A stretch of 64,000 bases of DNA, from contig CM037861.1 of assembly GCA_021292105.1 (NCBI GenBank), forward strand, positions 27,087,110 through 27,151,109, in the 5' to 3' direction. Source of the stretch: Anadara kagoshimensis (Eukaryota; Mollusca; Bivalvia; Arcoida; Arcidae). Position numbers and translations under genes: made by a program. A model generated the notes under the pieces. That model was not told where the DNA came from. It did not search any database and saw only the letters and a program-made list of their open reading frames with translations. The first letter of the stretch is position 1. Every line of letters begins with the position of its first letter. Positions 59,532 through 64,000 of this stretch are shown in pieces.

Positions 59532-59683
59532 ACCGACAAAAGATACTACAGGGAAAGTAAAGCTTTGAATGAAACAGTGATACGACTTAGCAAGCAAAAT
59601 GAGCAGTTACAAAGTGAGATTCAATCGCTGCGGAAAGATCTACACAGAGAGTTAGATGATAAAGGGAGGGATACATCAAGTAG
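59532..59683 (+). CDS. IQCE: IQCE exon with a frame break
   Basis: Follows TTTTCTCTTGCAG. In the frame continuing from VHKSN it reads RPTKDTTGKVKL and stops. One frame over it reads SKALNETVIRLSKQNEQLQS, EIQSLRKDLHRELDDKGRD and TSS. Vertebrate IQCE has SETTGKK and then SALLSLSRSVQELTEENQSL here. One extra A in GGGAAAGTAAAG (59561-59572) would join the two as TTGKSKALNE. The donor is taken as AG|GTTAAC at 59684 because it keeps phase with the next exon; the stronger-looking GTAGGT four bases upstream does not. Confidence 0.78.
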
Positions 59684-59757
59684 GTTAACTGTATAAGGAA
59701 TCAGGCCCCAGCAGTTTCATATTCATTCTTTAACCAAGATTCCCCCCCCCCCCCTAC

Positions 59758-59840
59758 AAACTTGTTTGAAGGGGGTATATAGGAATCACCATGTCTTTCT
59801 GTATGTCCGTCTTTCTGTTTTGTCTGTAAATTGTGTCATA
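59758..59840 (+). repeat. GGGGGTATATAGGAATCACC dispersed repeat
   Basis: ACTTGTTTGAAGGGGGTATA, TAGGAATCACCATGTC and TGTCCGTCTTTCTG, related to 55385-55480 and 46120-46330. A C homopolymer at about 59744-59753 precedes it. Confidence 0.5.
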
Positions 59841-59845
59841 TCTCA

Positions 59846-60854
59846 TACTGTGAATGGTTTTATTTTTGTGGGGCCCAATTGTCGTGGAATCGGTAAAAAA
59901 AAAAACATTTCGTTGGGACGTAAATTCGTGGTTTTACTGAAATGTCAAAAACTAGTTTGTCCTTTGAACATTGATAACGGGTAGAAAGTGATGATTTGTT
60001 TGTTAATCGGCAGTTATAGGATGAATATTAGGGATTACCAAAGCCATAGACCGTGACAGATCTAGAGACGCGGATTAATGACCAAGCCTAGGGTAGGCGT
60101 TAATTACCTGTGATTAGTATATCAGTAACAATTGACTTCATACACGACGTGACACCTGGCCTGAGTAATCCTACTTGTTACATTATATAATTAAGCGGCA
60201 ATTAATTCAGATTTATAAGTTCTCATATCACATCAATCAGAATGTGGTTCATAATCCCTTTAAGCAAAATAGTATTTTTTTCTTTGATATCGGCAACTTT
60301 TTAAAAATTCTAATTATTGACCTCTGATGACCCAATCAGCTGTTGACGAGAGTAACAATGGCGGCTCTTACCGATACTGTATAATGTCGAAAGAAGGTGC
60401 GGTTTTTACAAGACAAACAGTTGATTTAGTTATATTAAATATAATGGAGGTTAGTTGATGGATTGTTGAAATGTTTATTTAGTTAATCGAATTTCAATTT
60501 AAATGAGACAGGCCATAATTGATGATGAAGCTACGGCTAGAAACCTGTGTCCCTATTCGTCCCGACCAGTTCCCAATTAAAAATAAACTTTTTTTAAATA
60601 TAAATATTTATTTTATTAAACATAATATATTTACTTAAATAATTTTCACAATTAGATTAAGACATCCAAACATCTTCACCTCCCAAAAAGTTTTTATTGG
60701 TGTGAAAATGTGAGTTACGCTAGTTGTAATTAAATATGGTACGGGTAGTTTTTACTTGTGGATAATATTTCGTGGTGGTCGTAAATTGGTGGTTCAGACT
60801 GTCCACGAAAACCACGAAAATTGAGCCCCAACGAAAATTAATGATTTCACAGTA
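59846..60854. mobile_element. TACTGTGAA-ended element, ~1.0 kb
   Basis: TACTGTGAATGGTTTTATTT then TTGTGGGGCCCAATTGTCGT at the left; ACGAAAATTGAGCCCCAACG then AAAATTAATGATTTCACAGT and A at the right. The ends are inverted with several mismatches over about 45 bp. No transposase frame. It lies in the IQCE intron after the exon at 59532. Confidence 0.65.
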
Positions 60855-61222
60855 TTTGTTTTTGACAACTGTCATTAAACTTCACATGAACAATCTTCAT
60901 AATCCAAGAGTAAGTCATGACCTTGAACCAAGAACATCTTCAGAAAGGTCAAGTTGCGGGAAAACATTAAACCCTAGTAGTTGTTGGGGGCAGAGATATT
61001 TGGCTTTCAAGAGAGAATTCTTGTTAAATTTAGCAAATTTTGACAATTCTTTTTGAAACTAAGAATAAACGAAAAAGATGGAACTTTCAATACCTGTTTT
61101 GATAACAAAAAGGCCAATTGTATAGCTGTGCCAATGATAGGAGTTTAATCCCACATGTGGGGACTTCTCTGTATTCAGTTTATAAGTAATGATTTACTGT
61201 TCATTGTTATGTTTGTTTACAG

Positions 61223-61280
61223 GGAGTATGAAGATATGAATAGAAAGCAGTTACTAGGTGCCATAAAGAAGTTAGAGAAG
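61223..61280 (+). CDS. IQCE: IQCE exon
   Basis: Follows TTTGTTTACAG and ends GAAG|GTATGA. After the shared first codon it reads EYEDMNRKQLLGAIKKLEK, corresponding to vertebrate YVEWSKPRLLRRIVELEKK. Fully open, phase 2 in and phase 0 out. Confidence 0.88.
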
Positions 61281-61620
61281 GTATGATCTAAAATATATCA
61301 GATACTCGATGAAAGTCTAAAACAAGCAATGGAGGAGTACCATGTGGACAAAAACATAAAAAGTCCAAAGATGTTAACCATTTATATTTACATACAATCA
61401 GTTTTATTGGAATGTGATAAAAATAGTTACCGAGTACGGTATACAAAATTTGTGGAATCAGTATATCAGTAAAATGGGGATTGGTAAATTTTCATCATAA
61501 TGTTAATTATTCTCTTTATTTTCTATGTCAAAGTAATGGCCACATTTATTATATCCACATCTGAGTATGCCAATGATAATACAATGAAATATATGAAATG
61601 TATTATCTTTGCTTTATATG

Positions 61621-61802
61621 TACAGTCTAACCTGCCTTTAGGCCCACCTCTATATAAGGGTCTCCTGCTTATAAAGGCCAGTAAAATTTTATCCCAATTA
61701 TTCTTTATTCATATTATTTGAACTTGTTTATAAGGACCACCTGTCTATAAAGGACACTTTACTGGTTTACTGGAGTGGCTTTTATAGACAGGGTTGACTG
61801 TA
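61621..61802. mobile_element. MITE, TACAGTCTAACCTG family
   Basis: TACAGTCTAACCTGCCTTTA at the left; TTTATAGACAGGGTTGACTG and TA at the right. About 182 bp, same length and interior (CTATATAAGG, AAAATTTTATCCCAATTA) as the copy at 58647-58827 but in the opposite orientation. Confidence 0.8.
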
Positions 61803-61859
61803 TAAGAAATGTGGTAAACTGTACTTGAATAAAACCCAGTGCACAATATAAAAGTTAAA

Positions 61860-62142
61860 GTCTGTCCCGAGCCATTAGGCCCATCAGGCCGGAGCTTATC
61901 CCGGTTTCGGTGGCGTTAAGCGACTGAGAGTACAAGACTCTCCCCTGAATGGGACGCCGGTCCATCGCAGGGTTAACCCCCAGCATTTTGCTGGTACTCA
62001 TTTATTTTTCAGCTGAGTGAACTGGAACAACGTGAAATTAGTGTCTTGCTCAAGGACACAACACATCGCCCGGTCCAGGGATCGAACCCACGACCTTCGA
62101 ATCATGAGTCCAACGCCTTAACCACTAGGCCATGCGCTTCCA
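61860..62142 (-). mobile_element. second tRNA-derived SINE family (minus)
   Basis: On the minus strand: GAAGCGCATGGCCTAGTGGT then TAAGGCGTTGGACTCATGAT (tRNA-like A-box region and anticodon arm), GGTCGTGGGTTCGATCCC (B box), TGTGTCCTTGAGCAAGACAC, GGGGGTTAACCCTGCGATGG and GCGTCCCATTCAGGGGAGAG. This is a different family from the GATATAAGTGAAA SINEs. It lies between two IQCE exons. Confidence 0.85.
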
Positions 62143-62248
62143 CAGTGCACAATATACATGTATTATATGACCCGTGTGTAGTAAAGTCAGTGGGGTGGTT
62201 GATGCCTTTTAAAACAGTCACTGGATATCAATTTATTTTATTTTACAG

Positions 62249-62326
62249 AAGTTACAAATTGCAGACAAAAATCAGGTGATACAGATTCTATACAGTCCTA
62301 TAATGAAAGAATGGATGAAAGACAAG
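62249..62326 (+). CDS. IQCE: IQCE exon with a frame break
   Basis: Follows TTTATTTTACAG and ends AAG|GTAAGA. In phase with the previous exon it starts KLQIADKN. That frame goes on as QVIQILYSPIMKEWMKDK but leads to a stop in the next exon. One base over, the bases read SGDTDSIQSYNERMDERQ and continue into GKHKIPLEGSTK. One extra A in the A-run of GACAAAAATCAGG (62264-62276) would join KLQIADK to SGDTDSIQSYN. Sequence conservation is low here, so the choice rests on openness across the junction. Confidence 0.65.
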
Positions 62327-62385
62327 GTAAGATCTGTGTATAGTATTCTTAGTGATAGATCTGTGTATAGTATTCTTAGTGATAT
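62327..62385. repeat. 26-bp tandem duplication after a splice donor
   Basis: GATCTGTGTATAGTATTCTT then AGTGATA is present twice in a row, directly after the GTAA of the donor. Confidence 0.85.
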
Positions 62386-62404
62386 GTCATGTGATTAACT
62401 CACT

Positions 62405-62612
62405 TATATTTACATACCACTACAGTAGATCAGTTGGTACAGTGCATGAGAGGTCGTTGTCAAACTCGTTGTCAAACTCGTTGTCAAACTCAACAGGAGT
62501 CTGACCAAGACTTGAAATATGTATTGCCTTTTCTTTCACCAAACACTTGGAATTTAGAAATACACAATGTAAAAGTCATGAGGTCATTTGGAAGAGTGAG
62601 TTTTGATGATTA
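62405..62612 (+). mobile_element. tRNA-derived SINE, 5' part
   Basis: CACTACAGTAGATCAGTTGG and TACAGTGCATGAGAGG (A box), then a CGTTGTCAAACT unit repeated three to four times where the anticodon/B-box part should be, then GTCTGACCAAGACTTGAAAT and CACCAAACACTTGGAATT. The tail is missing, replaced by an inverted copy. Confidence 0.7.
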
Positions 62613-62910
62613 ATGTCCCAGTCAAGAATATTTTGCTTATATCGAGATGTTGCCAGCTATAGGCATAGATACAGAAATTTTGCCTGCACATTGCGCTGAT
62701 GGCATTATATAGCAGGGTTCTTTATTGTGCCACACCTACCTTGACACAAGACCTCATTTATTTTAAGTTTCCATCTGAAAGAACCATGACTTTCATTTTG
62801 TAATGCTGAGTGCTGCCCATTTTCAAGACCCTGTTGGTGTTCAAACTCACGACCTCCCACTTACTGAGCGAGCAATCTGCCAACTGAGTTGCCGCTGTGG
62901 TCTATCAGGG
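62613..62910 (-). mobile_element. tRNA-derived SINE, inverted full copy
   Basis: Minus orientation. TCCCAGTCAAGAATATTTTG and CTTATATCGAGATGTTGCCA (tail), GCACATTGCGCTGATGGCAT, GGGTTCTTTATTGTGCCACA, then GGTGTTCAAACTCACGACCT (B box) and CAACTGAGTTGCCGCTGTGG (A box). It faces the preceding partial copy, making a SINE inverted pair in one IQCE intron. Confidence 0.8.
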
Positions 62911-62975
62911 TCGGGATTGCCAGACAAAAAATAAGGGTAATACCATTTCATAAATTATTTTTTGTGATTTTGCAG

Positions 62976-63134
62976 GAAAACATAAAATACCACTAGAAGG
63001 TTCAACAAAGAAAGGTTAGAGTCATTAGACAAACGAGAAACACAGTTATTGGATGAATTACAGAAACAGAAAGATTTGGTCAAACGATTACAGGAGGATA
63101 AAGCATCATATCGCAAAAAGTGTGAAGAAAAAGA
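62976..63134 (+). CDS. IQCE: IQCE exon with a frame break, C-terminal coiled coil
   Basis: Follows GATTTTGCAG and ends GA|GTAAGT. It enters as KHKIPLEGSTK, then that frame stops. One base over it reads ERLESLDKRETQLLDELQKQ, KDLVKRLQEDKASYRKKCEE and KE. Vertebrate IQCE has HERLRGAVRDLKEERTALQE in this place. One extra A in CAACAAAGAAAGG (about 63003-63015) would give STKERLESL. Strong heptad-like coiled coil. Confidence 0.82.
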
Positions 63135-63504
63135 GTAAGTCACTATACTGGTTTACTGAGTACTTGAGGACCTATTGAATACCATACTGTAAACATATTT
63201 ATTTTTGTGTTGTAATAATTTTCGCTTATTTTGTTTTTGCGCGAAAATTAATACTGGGCGAAAATTATATTATGCTTATTAATACAAAATCACTAAAAGT
63301 TAACTACACAGATATGTCTAATTTCCTACATCATGAAAAAATACATGTGAAATTAAATACGTTTACAGTATTGTCATTATGTCCAATGCTTGTCCGAAGT
63401 CAGAAGTTTTATGATTGGATTTTGAGGAGTTAAAAACTGTACAATGTATATTTATTAAATAAAGAATTTCTTATATTTCAACATTAATTTCATTTTTGTA
63501 ATGC
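63135..63504. other. IQCE intron, no further feature
   Basis: AT-rich; TTTTCGCTTATTTTGTTTTT with GCGCGAAAATTAATACTGGG near 63222-63260 is a small imperfect inverted pair, possibly a MITE relic. Confidence 0.4.
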
Positions 63505-63705
63505 AAAGCTATGTTTCCATTCATGGTAGCCTAAATCTACATTGGCTACTGATTTCTAAGAAATTCTTTGAAAACTTTACCTATTTTAGCAAATTTGGGG
63601 AAAGTTTACTTGAAAAAGTACTACTGTATGTTTCTGCAAATTGGAAGTGAAAGTTTGGCTACTATAAATTTTATTTGTGAAAATTAGGGAAAGTAGAACT
63701 ATGTT
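63505..63705 (-). repeat. TAGTAGCCAATGGC dispersed repeat, inverted copy
   Basis: GCTATGTTTCCATTCATGGT, AGCCTAAATCTACATTGGC, TGATTTCTAAGAAATTCTTT and ATTTTAGCAAATTTGGGGA are the reverse of the 55590-55775 unit. Confidence 0.65.
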
Positions 63706-63778
63706 ATAAAGAATTTTTTTTTAATAAATATAACTTATTTGCTCATACTTATTTATTGTATTAATTTTATCTTTTTAG

Positions 63779-63889
63779 AAAAGAAATCCAAGCTTTACAT
63801 AAAGAATTGAATGACTTACAATCACAGTTAAATGTACCATTGACTGGTAGACGTACTCCTAGATCTACAACTCCTAGACGACCATCAAG
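63779..63889 (+). CDS. IQCE: IQCE exon, last one visible
   Basis: Follows TTATCTTTTTAG and ends TCAAG|GTTAGT. It reads KEIQALHKELNDLQSQLNV, then PLTGRRTPRSTTPRRPS. The first half finishes the coiled coil (vertebrate REEIQTLTSKLQEL). The second is a basic T/P/R-rich linker that precedes the IQ motifs in the family. The IQ motifs themselves would be in later exons outside the window. The last 11 bases lie inside the terminal palindrome. Confidence 0.85.
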
Positions 63890-64000
63890 GTTAGTATTTA
63901 TCTTTGCTCTTATTATCCACCCCCCGCCCCCATCAAACTAGTTTTGCAGGGGCGGGGGTGGATAATAAGAGCAAAAGATAAATACTAACCTTGATGGTCG
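63879..64000. repeat. zero-spacer palindrome at window end
   Basis: Two ~61-bp arms meet at ACTAGT (63937-63942). The left arm CGACCATCAAGGTTAGTATT includes the end of the IQCE exon and its splice donor. The right arm ends in AATACTAACCTTGATGGTCG. The arms differ only by small homopolymer indels (CTTTG against CTTTTG; C-run lengths). The window stops inside the structure, so the true arm length is unknown. Confidence 0.95.

Noticed and set aside
62060..62142. tRNA gene on the minus strand
   Set aside because: The tRNA-like head is followed by the body of a SINE, so it is the promoter part of a retroposon.

Overview
This is a stretch of animal nuclear DNA, AT-rich and intron-containing. It most likely comes from a bivalve mollusc. 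The dispersed repeats that begin AACAAGAGGCCC and carry runs of TGACCTTGACC, and the tRNA-derived SINEs ending in GATATAAGTGAAA, are typical of bivalve genomes. The species cannot be named from the sequence. There are no bacterial-style operons, and almost all long reading frames are chance or repeat-derived.

Layout. 1-12.2 kb: intergenic DNA with copies of an unclassified GTGAGGCCGGG repeat, small non-autonomous DNA transposons, and two dead non-LTR retrotransposon tails (RTE-like at 2.0-2.5 kb on the minus strand; L1/Tx1-like at 9.6-11.3 kb on the plus strand). 12.2-28.6 kb: a 16.4-kb satellite array of about 24 monomers of ~670 bp. The monomers are arranged mostly as an A/B dimer of exactly 1346 bp, with a further 2692-bp super-period in the core and a ~3.35-kb five-monomer duplication in the older left part. 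28.6-44.9 kb: a dense block of AACAAGAGGCCC...CAGGTGAGCT elements, each with its own internal tandem module. Three small phase-matched exons on the minus strand (44.8, 39.7 and 38.3 kb) lie among them and look like the 3' end of a gene I do not recognise. 44,936-45,935 is a 1000-N gap. 46.5-64 kb: the 5' and middle part of a plus-strand gene, IQCE (IQ motif-containing protein E, a ciliary Hedgehog-pathway scaffold). Thirteen exons are visible from 48,223 to 63,889; the IQ motifs would lie beyond the window.

The IQCE introns are filled with mobile DNA. A 2.69-kb TTAA-flanked (piggyBac-type) element and a 1.04-kb hAT element with a perfect 8-bp target duplication sit 20 bp apart in one intron. 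Several MITEs and SINEs lie in the others.

Two signals bear on assembly quality. Five IQCE exons need a one- or two-base correction, most of them in A-runs, to keep the conserved frame. The window ends in a 122-bp zero-spacer palindrome that folds back across an exon-intron boundary. Both fit an assembly from noisy long reads, though gene decay and a real inverted duplication are the alternatives.
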